A stretch of 64,000 nucleotides of DNA, from positions 1 to 64,000 of the forward strand of contig JADDOH010002556.1 of the NCBI GenBank assembly GCA_016648135.1. The letters run 5' to 3'. This DNA is from Agrypnia vestita. Lineage: Eukaryota; Arthropoda; Insecta; Trichoptera; Phryganeidae. Shown here piece after piece: positions 11,736-23,240 of this stretch. Both the position numbers and the translations under genes were made by a program. Every line of letters starts with the position of its first letter. Within the stretch, counting starts at the first letter, position 1. A model generated the notes under the pieces. The model saw only the letters and a list, made by a program, of their open reading frames with translations. It did not search any database and was not told the origin of the DNA.

Positions 11736-11957
11736 ATGTCGAAAAGGAGTGGATGTGATATTTCTAATGCGACCATTAAGAAGAAATCCTGCGATAAATT
11801 TAAACTGGAATGGCTCTCTGAAATCGTTGAAACAAAAATGCCATCTTCAATGCATTTACAAAAAGTAAGAATTGGTGAAATATTTGTTTATTCGGAGACA
11901 TATGATTGTGTCAAATGCATCATATGTTCCGAATCACATATGAAAATGGTACAATAG
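11736..11957 (+). other. short open frame with a CxxCxxC motif, possible transposon remnant
   Basis: The 73-codon frame starts MSKRSGCDISN, is lysine-rich, and ends with CVKCIICSESH, a zinc-knuckle-like start. This resembles N-terminal BED- or ZnF-type parts of insect transposon proteins, but the pattern is too short to name a family. It is downstream of a dispersed repeat and is probably not a host gene. Confidence 0.25.
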
Positions 11958-12609
11958 AAATGCGACAAAATTCGGAGAAAGATTTTTTACGTAGTTGAAA
12001 ATTTAATAAGAATAATTTTGAATAAAAGTGAAAAAACTTTTTCTTTTTATAAATGTTTATTTTGAAAAAAAACACAACATACAAATATATTGATTCAATA
12101 TAAATAAAAGGAAAATTCTACAAGTTTAGTATTTTATATATTATATCAACGAATATTTTTTAATCTTTTTTATTATTATCTTTGTTGTCTGTCACTGCAC
12201 AGATGCGTCGAAGATCCGCACACACAATAGAATAATTAGAGGGAACGTTGCGGGGAACATGTAGTAGCTGCGTCAAAAAATTTGATTTTGATTTTATTTT
12301 TCGATCAACTTGACTCGGTGCGGTGCAGCTCCTCGAGCGGTCGTGATTCATCTCCACCGCAAAAAACGCACCGCGATTTGTTCGTCTGGAGGCTCCGACC
12401 TCGCCTCCGCCTTGTAGGACCGCGGGACTGCCCGAGACAATACTCCATTTTAGGTCGCATCAACGAGACCTACCCGGCTCTGGTCGGTCCATGTTGCGCG
12501 AGGCGGCAGCGCGGCCTGCCCGCGTACTGAGCGTGCCGAAAAAATAAATATTCATTTTACAACTGGCCCGAGTAGACTGACAGGCTTTAAATGATCGTAC
12601 AGATGTATA

Positions 12610-12952
12610 CAGCGTCTCGTAGCTAGTAGCAAAACTCTACAGGTGGATTCTTGCCTCGATAATAACGAGTCGAAAACGTTCAAGCAGTATCATTCGGATC
12701 CATCGTCGATGTTGGTGTCGCTGAAGTATTCAATATTTAACCTCAAGGCTCGACATTCACTGCAAATGCATATTTCTGCGTTTTTTTTTTTATACGAAAA
12801 TGAGGGTTTTTATTATTAAATAATATCAGAATGTATATTCTAGACTGCATTTTTTTAGGGCAATACCTTAGAAAGAACCTTTTTTCATTATTATACATTA
12901 TCAAGGCATGAATCCACCTGTAAAAGTTTTTGCTACTAGCTATGAGACACCC
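12610..12952. mobile_element. composite MITE with TA flanks and an internal foldback-arm segment
   Basis: Outer inverted repeats of about 55 bp pair the left CGTAGCTAGTAGCAAAA...ACAGGTGGATTC with the right end read in reverse (CATAGCTAGTAGCAAAA...ACAGGTGGATTC). Inside, 12745-12895 matches one arm of the large foldback at 29311-30269 (AATGCATATTTC, then ACGAAAATGAGGG, then AGAATGTATA). TA lies at each border. Confidence 0.75.
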
Positions 12953-13141
12953 TATATTTAAAGTATAATATTTTATTCACAATATCTGTTTGAAACTTAT
13001 CAATAAACTTAATATTGTACTCCGTACACTTTGAGTTAGGGTCGGTTGTATCCAATCTTGGATTTTTACGAAAACGGGTAGATTGATTGGTAGGAAACGC
13101 GAAAATCGACGGTTTAAACGAAATATTACTACAACGAGTAG

Positions 13142-13290
13142 CTTGTTAGTGTAGTGGTCATGACGCTCGCCTAATGATTTGGTGGTTCGAGCCCCATTCT
13201 AGGACACCAGCAAGTTGGCACGAGCGTTTAGCTTATTTTGAAAACAGTAAGAATATTGATTCGACACGCAAACCTCCTCTGTTTAAAAAA
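13142..13290 (+). repeat. tRNA-derived SINE, copy 1
   Basis: It has a Pol III A-box-like TTAGTGTAGTGGTCATGAC and a B-box GGTTCGAGCCC at 13184-13194, then a shared body: GACACCAGCAAG, CGAGCGTTTAGCTTATTTTG, AACAGTAAGAATATTG. The same layout is found at 24385-24565 and, reversed, at 25028-25170. Confidence 0.8.
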
Positions 13291-13489
13291 AAACAAGTTG
13301 ATGCAACCGGTCGAGAGGTGTAAGTTTGTTGCACGAAATTATATCAGATATACAGGTATGGTCTACGTGTTTGTAGTACAAATATTCACATATTTTAAAG
13401 TTTCAAATGATCAAATGCACCACAAAGCAATTAACAAAAAAAAGTTGTAAGTTTACTTACAAGGATTACTAATTTAAAATGTGCTGAAT

Positions 13490-13660
13490 TCTAGATTTTA
13501 TGTATCTATTTATCCCTTCCAAAATCATGTTTCCTATAAATTTATAGGCTATGTTTTCTATAAAATATTGAATTCAGTACATTATAAATTAGTAATCCTC
13601 GATGACTGTTTTCAATTTTTTTGGTTATTGCTGCCTTTGCTTTTATACCCCACATATGAC
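13490..13660 (-). repeat. fragment of the GGGGTATAAAAGC inverted-repeat family
   Basis: Its right border, reversed, reads GGGGTATAAAAGCAAAGGC, the terminal motif also seen near 54776 and 61045. AAACATGATTTTGGAAGGGA (reversed) also matches the copies in Vps18 intron 2 and upstream of Vps18. Confidence 0.6.
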
Positions 13661-13699
13661 AAATTCTGTGTTAAAAAAATAAAAACAGATTACACTGTT

Positions 13700-14577
13700 T
13701 GCGATTGAAATGACAAAACACACCAAAACAATTTTTTTTTAAATGTCGCTATGATTCAATTAGCAATTGATGAAGTGAATAAGATAATTTAAATCTATCG
13801 CACAGTTGTAAAGCGTATACTTTTCAAGGTCAACGATACAAGAACACACTCTTTCGCAGACAAACCTGGCTGTACGATGTTATTATATTTCGGAGTTGTG
13901 ATTATATGTGTGTTTGTGTGTATCGGAAGGATTAAGTAAGTTGGCTTGTCATTCGTGTATTTCGGGATTCTTCTTGGTTCACTTGATTGAAAGAAGTGTT
14001 TAGACATTAGCGGAGCGCGTATGTTAATTGTATAACGTTTTATAATAATTAATAATGTATCGCGGATAATATTGCAGAATGTTCGCCTCTAGTGGCGCCA
14101 GCCGTCTTCGATCTTCACTTCTGCGCAGGTTATGGCTGACGTCACACGGCGCTGGTCGGATGCTGCTCACAATGCAAAAGACTATTTAATCAGCAGGGAC
14201 GTTGAAGATCGCGGTTCAGGTCGATGTGGTAATTATTTACATAAGCAAATTAGCGTCGACTCCTCGACTTGCTGAACACGAGAGAGTCGCCGGCGCGGCG
14301 CGATTTTATTACGTGTTTGAACACAACAGAAACAATTATTCCGCCAACACGACGTTTCCAGTCTAAATTTAAGTGGGTAAATACCGGCTGCAGCAGAACG
14401 CCGCGCTGGTGGCGGCGGCTGGCGACCGGCTGTTGGCAGGGGAACATTAAATTAGCTCTGATGGACGAGGTGAGTTTCGGGATCGGACCACTCGATTGTT
14501 CAGCATTTAAAGTGCACACACTGCGCGATTTCGATAAATTATCCAAAGTCCGCCGCGGAATCCGGCTGTCGGCGGCT
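13700..14577. other. intergenic stretch, moderately GC-rich at its right end
   Basis: No gene is recognised. Frames on both strands at 14250-14594 overlap each other and look like a GC effect. AGGTGAGTTTC at 14469 resembles a splice donor, but no supported exon precedes it. Confidence 0.4.
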
Positions 14578-14580
14578 TGA

Positions 14581-15166
14581 AGCCACGTATTCACTAGGGG
14601 ACAGATTTTCCCTCAACATCACGCGCGGCATTTCTACGTGTCGCGGCGACGTTGCCATGCGCACGGTACCCGAGCGAGCGCACGGGGACATCGTACCCCG
14701 CGTCAGTACCGCGTGGTATGTTGACAAGCTGAGATGCATGGTCTACATGCTATATGATGTGATATAAAACAGCGTGTAATATTGTGTCTTGCTTGACTAT
14801 GGAAGACGCGATCATTTGTAATAAATTTTCAAAATCAGTTGTTGTCATTCGAGTGAAATTGACAAATGATCTGTCAAACATTCGAAGATCGCATAGAATA
14901 TCCATCCTTCTTTTCCTTTGCAGTAAATACTTTCGCACCCACCACCTTCTTCTGCTCTTACGTTTGGATAAACTCGTTAGAATAAATATATACGCGGCGC
15001 TAATTATCATAACCCTTTTGGGCGACATTTCCGCGACAAGTGATATGTGAGTCCCGGTGTGTACACGTAAAAGACCGCGTTATTGTCCCCGAAACATGAG
15101 CGTGGATGTTGATGCGACATGCCGCGCGGAATGTTGCGCGATTTGTCCCCTAGTGAATACATGGCT
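14581..15166 (-). mobile_element. PIF/Harbinger transposon, internally deleted
   Basis: Terminal repeats AGCCACGTATTCACTAGGGG and, reversed, AGCCATGTATTCACTAGGGG bound the element, and both sides carry a TGA triplet (14578-14580, 15167-15169) as a 3-bp target duplication. Inside, minus strand 15028-14750, is the N-terminal part of a Harbinger transposase/HARBI1-like protein: RRRWWVRKYLLQRK, then FTRMTTTDFENLLQMI. The DDE catalytic core is missing, so it is a non-autonomous 586-bp derivative. Confidence 0.85.
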
Positions 15167-15247
15167 TGACTGTTCGTAGTGCAGCATCGTTTGTTTATGA
15201 TAATTTTTATAGCGCCGTTTTTGCGTGAAAGACGCTTCAAGGGCGCT

Positions 15248-15529
15248 TTACAGATGTGACATCTCGAAGAAGTGAGTTTTTAGCCTTTTCTTGAAAGATT
15301 CTTGATTTTCCATGGATCGCAACACTGGAGGCAGCTGAATCCACATGGTTGGGCCCGCAATGCTGAAAGCACGTTCTGCAAACTTGGCGGCTCCAGGTCT
15401 CCTCGGTACTACCAGCCTGCAGAGTGCCTCCGATTTAGCTGACCGCAGTGTGAGCCGCCTTCCAATGATGTTGTCCGGGATACAGAGCTTCATCATATAT
15501 TGTGGTGCATTTCTTTGAAGACTTTCCAT
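15248..15529 (-). pseudogene. LINE reverse transcriptase C-terminal fragment (CR1/L2/Jockey-like)
   Basis: The 93-codon frame has the tail signature of these LINEs: LVVPRRPGAAKFAERAFS, then GPTMWIQLPPVLRS and ESFKKRLKTHFFE. It ends about 10 bases before CAAGGGCGCTTTACAG; a similar CAAGGGCGCTTCACAC occurs at 19345, probably the shared LINE 3' untranslated end. 5'-truncated. Confidence 0.85.
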
Positions 15530-15544
15530 CAGAGAGAGTTTGTA

Positions 15545-15704
15545 ATTTATACGAATTTTTCATATTCAATATAAGTTACTGTAAGTCCAACGTTTTACAA
15601 AGAGTAAGTCAGAAATATTGAAAAAAAAAAATGCAAACTTTCGACTTATAATCAAGGCAGGAATATAGTCCTGCGAGGTTATTAATGTTTTCCAAATAAC
15701 CCTG
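15545..15704 (+). repeat. dispersed repeat end (AAGGCAGGAAT ... CCCTGTAT family)
   Basis: Contains AAGTTACTGTAAGTCCAAC, AAGTCAGAAATATTGA and the terminal part CAGGAATATAGTCCTGCGAG followed by GTTATTAATG and ATAACCCTGTAT. The terminal part is repeated reversed at 18848-18905. Related ends are at 17937, 22760 and 38215-38510. Confidence 0.7.
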
Positions 15705-15909
15705 TATATGTATAGGGTATTTTCATATAGGCTTGCAGTTGAGTTAGTGTGGGTACAGTGCGTAATATGCGCATTGTTTCGTTGTGTTATGTTTACGGAT
15801 ACGAGAGGGGCGTATGCCTAAACTTACCACAAGGAAACAATGTGCGTTTTGCGCATTGTACCCACACTAACTCAATTGCAAGCTTATATGAAAATACACT
15901 ATACATATA
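15705..15909. repeat. long imperfect hairpin (MITE-like), copy 2 of the family at 4964
   Basis: Arms of about 80 bp: GTATTTTCATATAGGCTTGC...TTAGTGTGGGTAC...ATGCGCATTGTTTC on the left, with the reverse complement on the right and about ten mismatches. The core GTGCGTA-NN-ATGC-R-CATTGTTTC is shared with the hairpin at 4964-5147, while the outer arms differ. It directly abuts the CCCTGTAT end of the preceding repeat. Confidence 0.85.
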
Positions 15910-17032
15910 TGTATATGAGACGGGGCGTGGAAAATTGTATTCTACGCACGATATTCTACGCTGATATGATACATGTATCTGAGACTTATTAGGCGTTTTT
16001 GAAATCATTGTTCATATTAAATTTATGTAAAAGTTATTTTGTTTTTCTGTTTTATTTTAATATCGACTCGATCGATTAGTATTCTCCTCTTTTTTCTAAT
16101 CTCCATTACGCATTAGTTTTTCTTTTCATCGTTTCGCCAATAAGAAAGCAGTTTTGTTGGTTCTATTATAACATTGTCTACATTGGCGAGAGATTTATTA
16201 TCGTTGAAGACTTAGAAATTCTAAGAATTAATTGTCTTTGGATGTTTGCGTAAATCACCCGTGATTTAGGTTAGAATCGAGACGCGTATGTCTGTACTTG
16301 TCTCTTTCTCTCGCCGCCCCGAGCCGCTGCCAAGTTTTTGTAAATACATGTTTTTTTTTTGACATGTTGTCAAACTGTCTTCGGTGCCAGGTGCCGATTA
16401 AGTTGTGATTGGCTCAGGGGACCTTTCCTACTCTCTGAAAATTTTTGGTTGTTGGTGCCTACAAAGATACTGGATACTTGCAACAGCTTTCCTTTATATT
16501 ACAGTTTACAGTCCACCCGCGAAACCTCCTATATAATGTTGTTATTTGATAAACGCTATATCTATCTTTCAATATTTAACATTATAAGAAAGCATACAAA
16601 AAATCGTATTCTTAAAATAAGAAATATAACGTATGAATCATGTCTTAACTGCTACTATATAATATGTTTATCAATTTTCACATTTGACAAGTTTTTTCTG
16701 GTTTGAGTTTTCTGGGATATTCTGCCGTGTTTCTAAGGTCTTTCTGACCGACGTGTTTTTGGTCAGTTTAGCTTATTACTAATATAAAAACCAATGGGGA
16801 TTCTGTCACAAATGTCTGAAAATCACTTTCTAAACCTGGCCCAAAGATTCTCCTCAATTTTTTTTTTTCAAAAATGTTCGGTTCGTGGTCATTCTTCTCA
16901 TACAGTAGTCATATTCCAGACGCCTTTGTAAGCACTGGCCTGGTAAGAGATTAGGTTATTCAAGTGTTTCTGGCCAGCAGTTGGAATTTAAAAAAATTTT
17001 GGAGGCGGAATAAAGATCGCGCTCACGTTTGC
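15910..17032. other. intergenic stretch with no recognised feature
   Basis: AT-rich; the 115-codon frame at 16359-16706 has the composition of chance AT-rich sequence and no motif. Confidence 0.45.
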
Positions 17033-17174
17033 ATTTTTTTTTTCTCAATATTTCTGACTTTTTTTTGCAAATAGTTGAACTGTCATTACATTAACTTAAT
17101 TCGATTATGAAAAATTAATTCGCTTCAATACAACTCATATAAAATTATAAAAATCTTGTAAATAATTTCACTTT

Positions 17175-17928
17175 CATTTTTCGGAAAAATCAATTTTAAA
17201 TTTTTGCATTTTCTTAAAGCTTGAAGTCTTAAGAATTATAGCTGATAATAGTGGTATCCCTTTGTTGACACGGCGCCGCGCTACACGCAGGTGGCTTGCC
17301 AGTCGGGCTCTTTCATAATAGAAACTTTGGACATATTTTTATTATGTTTGTGAATAGTGCTCGATGATATGGGAATTCAATGCAAATGCAAAAACAATGG
17401 AGGACTTACATTATAGACCTGGAATCGATGATTTTATGTATGTTGAAAAATATCGCGATTTATTCATTACTCAATTTTCAAACGTTTTACTCGAAACCAT
17501 GTTTTAAAAATCGGTGGCCAAAATATCTCGGCAACCACTGAACCAATCAACTTGAAATTTCTAGTAGTTATTCTATACATAATTATCTGGTCTTTGTTGC
17601 AGATTCTTTTTTAAAATATCTTAGTTTTTTATCGGTACAATAAACCCGAATTTTTCCCTGAAAACGCTAATTTAAATTCAAACGCCCGCCATTTTGTCAA
17701 AAATCGATATTTTCAAAAACTCCTTCGTCAAAGACTAAATTATAGTGGTAATTTTGATGATCTTTTTGTTTTTATTTTATTTTGATGATTACAGATGAAA
17801 TGGGAGAACCCAAAAATTTTCTGCCAATGTTGAATATTTTTTAATAAAAAAATTAACATATAGATTTCCTTTAAAAAATCACAAAAATTGCCTTTTTTCG
17901 CGCTTCGTTGGTAGGTATTCCCCCTTAA
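17175..17928 (-). mobile_element. TTAA-flanked non-autonomous element, copy B (reverse)
   Basis: Reverse copy of the 6379-7133 element. Its outer end at 17911-17928 reads GTAGGTATTCCCCCTTAA. The opposite terminus (near 17175) loses similarity before the CCCCC-TTAA end, so one inverted repeat is missing. It retains the 170-bp segment lacking in copy A (CATTATAGACCTGGAATCG). Confidence 0.75.
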
Positions 17929-17936
17929 AGCTAATA

Positions 17937-18080
17937 ATTTTTTATAATCGATGTAAGTTACTGTATAGTTCAATTTTATGCAAAAAATAAGTCAGAAATA
18001 TTGAAGAAAATGCAATATTTGATATTGTATTCTTCGTAACTGTTGGTCATGATTGCTTGGACATTTTCGACTCGTTAATT
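17937..18080 (+). repeat. dispersed repeat end related to 15545-15704
   Basis: AAGTTACTGTATAGTTCAA, AAGTCAGAAATATTGAAG and CATGATTGCTTGGACATTTT mirror the copies at 15545 and 38215. A reversed piece also lies at 17040-17100, so copy B of the TTAA element may sit inside a copy of this repeat. Confidence 0.6.
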
Positions 18081-18680
18081 AATTATTAAATAAATATGCA
18101 TAAAAATAAATAATTTTGTGGTTGTGTTCTTGAAAAATTTGAATTATTTCGCTCAAAATATTCTGAAAACCAATACCGTTCGGATAAAACGAAAGTTGGC
18201 TCTTATGACTCAGCTCAAGAGCCGTCTTGTACCCTGCTGATTCATCCATAAACATCTTTATTTATTAGAGCTTTTATCTCTCTCTGTGTGCACAAACACT
18301 GTGCAGAAGGTCTAATTGTTGCGCGGAGAGGGACGTGGAACGGCGCATTTTTGCACGGACGCGACCCGGATCGCCGGACCGTCCGTGATTTTTAGCGAGC
18401 AGCGATCTTGGGGCATCTGCCAAGTGTCAATCAGCGCGGCGAGGATCGTGCACACAAACAACGCATGCATTTGGCACCGGACGCACGGCTCTAGCGTGGA
18501 TGATCCGATGTTTGCCCACCCCCTTACCAAACAATGTGGTCATTTATCACCATCAACTGGATGCGCCAGTGTGTTAAGCCGCACTGTACTCAGACTAGGA
18601 TGTTTGAAATTAGATTTGGTAGTTTATTGTAAACAATACGGTGCGTGCTTCGCTGTGCAGTGTTGCACTTCTTTTTTTAA
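18081..18680. other. intergenic stretch, GC-rich 18310-18530
   Basis: Overlapping frames occur on both strands in the GC-rich part, but I find no domain, splice pair or promoter motif that would support a gene. Confidence 0.4.
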
Positions 18681-18685
18681 TGGTT

Positions 18686-18990
18686 CTACAGCTCATCGAG
18701 CCTTGGCCTCCAACTCCTGTCTCCCGCTGTGGTCCTGGTCCTGGATTTGGTTCGCATTCCTTCGATAGTCTCGAGGATCCCCCTGGGTACCCGCGACGAC
18801 GGCATTCTCCGCACATACCCTGCAACAAGCACAAATTGTCTCAGTATATACAGGGTTATTTGTAAAACATTAATAACCTCGCAGGACTGTATTCCTGCCT
18901 CTCGCCTTCGCCAATCCACATTCATACATGGACGATTGTTGAGTCTCCTAACCGGACCATCCTCCAGTGTCTGGTCAATCTGGTCATGCA
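18686..18990 (-). pseudogene. LINE reverse transcriptase tail, interrupted by a repeat end
   Basis: Minus-strand translation gives a degenerate GYVRRMPSSRVPRGILETI stretch (the RxxxGHVxRMPxxRxPKxIL tail signature) and GDRSWRPRLDEL. DGPVRRLNNR and DWRRRE come from its other side. The insert at 18848-18905 is a reversed copy of the CCCTGTAT repeat end. Confidence 0.65.
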
Positions 18991-20970
18991 CATCTTATGC
19001 AGTCGTCATCTCTTGCCTAATATATTTTTCTTAGTACATTTCTGTTTCTGATTCTGTAGTACATCCTTAGCAGGAAAAATATTTTACTTAAACCTCGAAC
19101 AATACTTTTTTTGATGTAAAAATGGACTTCGGTGCTAGGCATTGTTGAAAATAAATTTGTTTTCTACATCCCATACATCAGAATTTGATAACTTTATTTG
19201 TAAAGGAGGGTAGATGATGTACCTGGGGTGCTGTTTCTTGGATTGTGGATAGGGTAAACCTTTAATAAAAACGACTTTGATGACATAATAATCATAATAA
19301 TATTTGGATAATTCATGCGCCGTTTTCGTGAGTACTCACCTCAAGGGCGCTTCACACATATTACAATTTAGGTCAACATTTAGTCAATACAACAACTTAG
19401 GTCTAAAAAACTTATTTACTATTACTTATTCACTTACGCTTAAAACTATAATTGGGATGGCCAGGAAGAATTAGGTATTTTGCAACGATTTTCGTATTTA
19501 AAATTATACTCCCCATAATATGAGCCAGTAGCTAGAGGCTATTGGAGTGGTATTCACTAGTCAAATCAAAGTGCAAGTTTTTATTAAGCAGAAACCATTT
19601 GAGACATGTGGGCAGTGTTACAATATATCGCTGTCCAAAGTCAAGATTTGACTTTCTTCTTAAGGCCCCACACCACAGTTCGTGCGCGGTGCGAAGGTGT
19701 ATTTTTCGTAATTATTTTGAAGCAAACGATACGTGGATTTTTTTATATTAATACTCATAGTCAATATGTACATACGGAAGACTGTGTACAAATTTTTGTA
19801 CTCGAATCTAAAGTATAGTTCGCGGTGTACGCTGCTTCCGAGAGCACACTCCGACGAAATTGCTGCTCGGCGGTTGACAGCGATTAAGCCGTACGGTTCA
19901 TCAGAAAAATAACCCAGATATATATTTAGAAACTAGATATATAGGTTTACAGTATCACGTTGGAGAATCTAAAAAAATGGAGAAGCAGAGAAATTTCTTT
20001 CCGATTTTCATGGAAAATTTTCATCGTTCATAAAAAAAATAGAAGGTGACCCTTTATAAAAAAAATCCCTACGTGGTGCCATGGATACTAGATTTTCGAA
20101 CAGTTTAAGACTTGGCGCATGCACATCGGATGTATAGTTTTTTTAATATGTTGTCAACTATGTTTAAAAATGTAGTTTCGAGAAAAACGCGTTTAAAATT
20201 TTGCTGACTAAATTTTAAACAAACTAAATTTTTTATTTGTCTCTTTTTTTTCACCGTTGGTTAACTATTCCTGGACCAACAACAGCTTCTCAATATCCAG
20301 AGACTCATCAACAAAGGGCGGCCGGTAGCAGAACCGCTCATCACAGCCGCACATCTGTCACTCGGCGCGGTCGTGCGCTTCGAACGGTTTCACATAAACC
20401 GCTGTATCTCCATCTTAAATCATTTGGTGAGAACATTCTTAACAAACGCATCTTTCGGAAAATGAAAGAAAAAAAATTTTTTTAACGTGGTCGGAATCTT
20501 AAACTGTTCGTATTTTGAAATATTTCTTTCACGACTTTTGTGACAGCAATGTATTGTGCCATTTAACTCCCAAGTATGTATAGTGGTGTTGTGCCATGGT
20601 GGTTCTTAAAGTTGGTATCTTCATGTGCCCTTTTGTTCTGTATCTATTACCTATACAGTCTAAGGGGTGGGCTATATTTATAAAATCTTTATAGATTTGG
20701 CATAGGGCGTTAGTTTTCGCGGAGTGCATACTAGGGATGGAAAATATTAGGTATCCTACTCTTGTTACTGTGTGATTCTATAAGTTTTATATGATTGTTT
20801 AAATAAGCGCGTCTTTAGTTGTTTGGTCATTTAGTTTTGTCGAAAATCGCGCACAGCACCGCGCGCACCGGCTTAAACGAGATTCGCAGTTTAATCTGTG
20901 CTCGCCAACTATAATCCAAGTCGACCGGTCCTCGGTCGGCCGCTTCCTGTGACCTGTGACCCGTTATTCT
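18991..20970. other. intergenic stretch with weak repeat similarity only
   Basis: 19290-19350 (TAATATTTGGATAATTCATG...GTACTCACCTCAAGGGCGC) recurs reversed near 59590-59650 and is probably a LINE 3' end. TTTCGAGAAAAACGCGTTTA at 20175 is the same phrase found in the TTAA elements. No gene is supported. Confidence 0.5.
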
Positions 20971-20979
20971 TGCCGTGTG

Positions 20980-22020
20980 CAGTGATGTACAAGATACCCT
21001 ATACAAAGTATCTGGAATACAAAATGCAAGATACTTTAAAATCGAGTATTTCAAATACCAGATACAAATAACTTTCTGGAACGGTATCAGAAATACTAGT
21101 TACAAAATACTAGTTACGAAATACGTATCTTCCAAATACTTTTTAAAGACAAAATCCTTTTGTGAGAAAACACATTTTATTAAATGAAAGTTTATTTTTT
21201 ACGTGAATTATTTACGAATAAATCGCGTTGATCGCGCAAATGTGACAAAATAAAATATTATATAAATATTTTAATTGAGACTTAAGTAAAACCAGTTCTT
21301 CAAACATTTTGTCGCTCATTTTTCTTCGATGAGGTCTCATTATAGGTACCTACATCATTGGAAAAAAGTATCTTAGCAATCTTAGTATTTACAAATTATT
21401 AATTTAAATTTGGAACAATCGGTTAAATGATTATCATTGTCAAATTGACTTATCTATGATTACGTCGTATTTGTGTTATCCTTTAATTATGGGAGACATT
21501 TAAATTTTTTTTTTACTTCCTTTATATTAACTCGTGGCGTCTGCTTGCTTGCCATCGAAAAAACTTTGGACCGATTTTTAACCCTTTTCCCGTGATCCAA
21601 TCGAGCTGAAACTTTGCAAGCAGACTCGTGGCGACGATCAAGATCTATCAAATTTTCGTTAAAAAAAAAATTATAGTATAATTTTGTATTTTTCAAATTT
21701 TTAATAGTTTTTTCATACAACTCAGTAAGTTGTATGGAGATTCCGACGCATATGATACACAAAACCCGAAAATGAGAAAGGGATTATTGTAAAAACTTGG
21801 TATTTATGGGTTACTTTTTTTTGTATTTCATCTTATCCAGCGATTGTGTCTCCCTGTTGGATGACCGAATTAAATAAAATAAAATAATAAAAATAATATA
21901 ATACCAAAAAAATGTATCTAAAGATTCAAAAAAGTATTTTAGATACAAGATGAAAATACGTATTTTGCGTCTTGTATCTGTATTTCAAATACTTGTATCT
22001 TTAGATAAGTCACATCTCTG
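20980..22020. mobile_element. hAT-type non-autonomous DNA transposon with perfect 8-bp target duplication
   Basis: GCCGTGTG occurs on both sides (20972-20979 and 22021-22028). The ends are CAGTGATGTAC on the left and, reversed, CAGAGATGTGAC on the right, with short imperfect inverted repeats followed by many AAGTATC/AAATAC words, typical of insect hAT elements. The 1041-bp body encodes no transposase; its middle (21530-21840) is a dispersed repeat shared with 9400-9930. Confidence 0.9.
21530..21840 (-). repeat. dispersed repeat nested in the hAT element
   Basis: Matches 9400-9930 (GATCCAATCGAGCTGAAAC, GCAGACTCGTGGCGACGATC, AACTTGGTATTTATGGGTTA). On the minus strand both give LDHGKRVKNRSK in a short frame. 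Function unknown. Confidence 0.65.
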
Positions 22021-22297
22021 GCCGTGTGACGCTAGTGCCGCTCGTTCATTCACGGTGGGGTATAATCGCCCAGTGTATTGGCTATTTTCGCCAAATCACT
22101 TCCCCGCTTGCTCTCAGCTCTCCGTTCATTCTAGCCGAGTTTCAGAACGTTGCGGGAGGTTACACGCAGCTGGCCAACTTCATACTTTGCGTATCGTCCG
22201 AATAGACAAATCTCGAAATAGGGAAGCACGTGTTGGCGTACTTCTGTACGCGAATTTAGCCATAAAGTACTAGAGTAGGAGTCGGCGACCGCCAGTC

Positions 22298-22753
22298 CAA
22301 ACCTGAAATGTTTTCTGTGGGAAGTATGTAAAAATGTTTGGATATTATGACATTCGAGTTCGGGGGATTTTGGCAGATAACAAATGATACAGGTACCATA
22401 AATGTGTAATAAAAACGTTAAAATATAAGTTATCAGGTAATATTGTTAAATAGTGGCCCGAATAAAATATATAAAATTCAGACTTGTACTATGACGTAAA
22501 TTACATGATTATTTATAAAGCTTCAAAGCGGAAGAAATGACCCGCAAAAAGCATCTGGAAACGAGTGTATAGTACATAAGTACTGTCCCGTTAAACATTT
22601 AAAAATAAGGTTTGTTATTTTTACGTTCAACTTACTCATTTTTTTGTACCTGTTTTATATGTTGTCTGCCAAAAATCTCCCATACCCAAATGTCATAATA
22701 TCCAAAACTTCTTACCTACCTAGTGTACATGTGCAAAAAATATTTCAGGTTTG
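22298..22753. mobile_element. foldback element with about 95-bp inverted ends
   Basis: CAAACCTGAAATGTTTT on the left pairs with AAATATTTCAGGTTTG on the right. The arms continue through GGATATTATGACATT and GATTTTGGCAGA. The interior has no gene. Confidence 0.75.
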
Positions 22754-22928
22754 ATACTATAACTTGAACATTTTCGACCCATCAAGGCAGAAATCAACCT
22801 GTATAGTATTGTGGACTAGCTCTATCACACCCTGTATGTACTGCTTATACCTGATATTGTTTTATATACTTCTTTGTATATTATAACATTTTTACGTAAA
22901 AGCCTATAATGGACAAATAAATAAATAA

Positions 22929-22981
22929 ATATCTACTTTACCATATAAAAAATAGTTTCGTCTCTATGAGATATCTATAAT
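22929..22981 (-). repeat. solo GTCTC-palindrome repeat end, preceded at 22760-22835 by a CCCTGTAT repeat end
   Basis: TAGTTTCGTCTCTATGAGAT is the reverse of the family start. Upstream, ATCAAGGCAGAAATCAACCT...ACACCCTGTATG is an end of the family seen at 38510. Confidence 0.65.
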
Positions 22982-23240
22982 ATATCGCGAGTAAATAAAA
23001 TGGATGCTTTGAATTTTTGATGATGTTTTGGCGAATATTTTGTAGAGCTGTTTATGGAAGTTTAGTCATCAGTGCTTACTTCTGCGGAAGTAAGTTACGT
23101 CATATTGGGCCGCTTCCTCATCTTTCATCATCAATCATCGCAAATCGGCCCAATGCTTTAGGACTGCAACCCGAAGCGCTCCGAGTCACGCGGCTACCTT
23201 TAAAAGCTCTGTTTGTTTTCCAGCAGGACTGTCTCTTTCA

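Larger units (their letters stand above)
10831..12606. other. intergenic stretch with a hairpin, a shared repeat and a GC-rich block
   Basis: It contains the hairpin at 11078-11134, a repeat at 11290-11485 that recurs reversed at 32410-32600, a doubtful zinc-finger-like frame at 11736-11957, and a GC-rich block at 12300-12530 that I cannot assign. Confidence 0.5.

Noticed and set aside
12282..12530. GC-rich block with an 82-codon frame
   Set aside because: No similarity recognised and no splice pair; GC content alone is not evidence of a gene.
14250..14594. Overlapping frames of over 100 codons on both strands
   Set aside because: They mirror each other in GC-rich DNA, show no domain, and carry no splice or promoter support.
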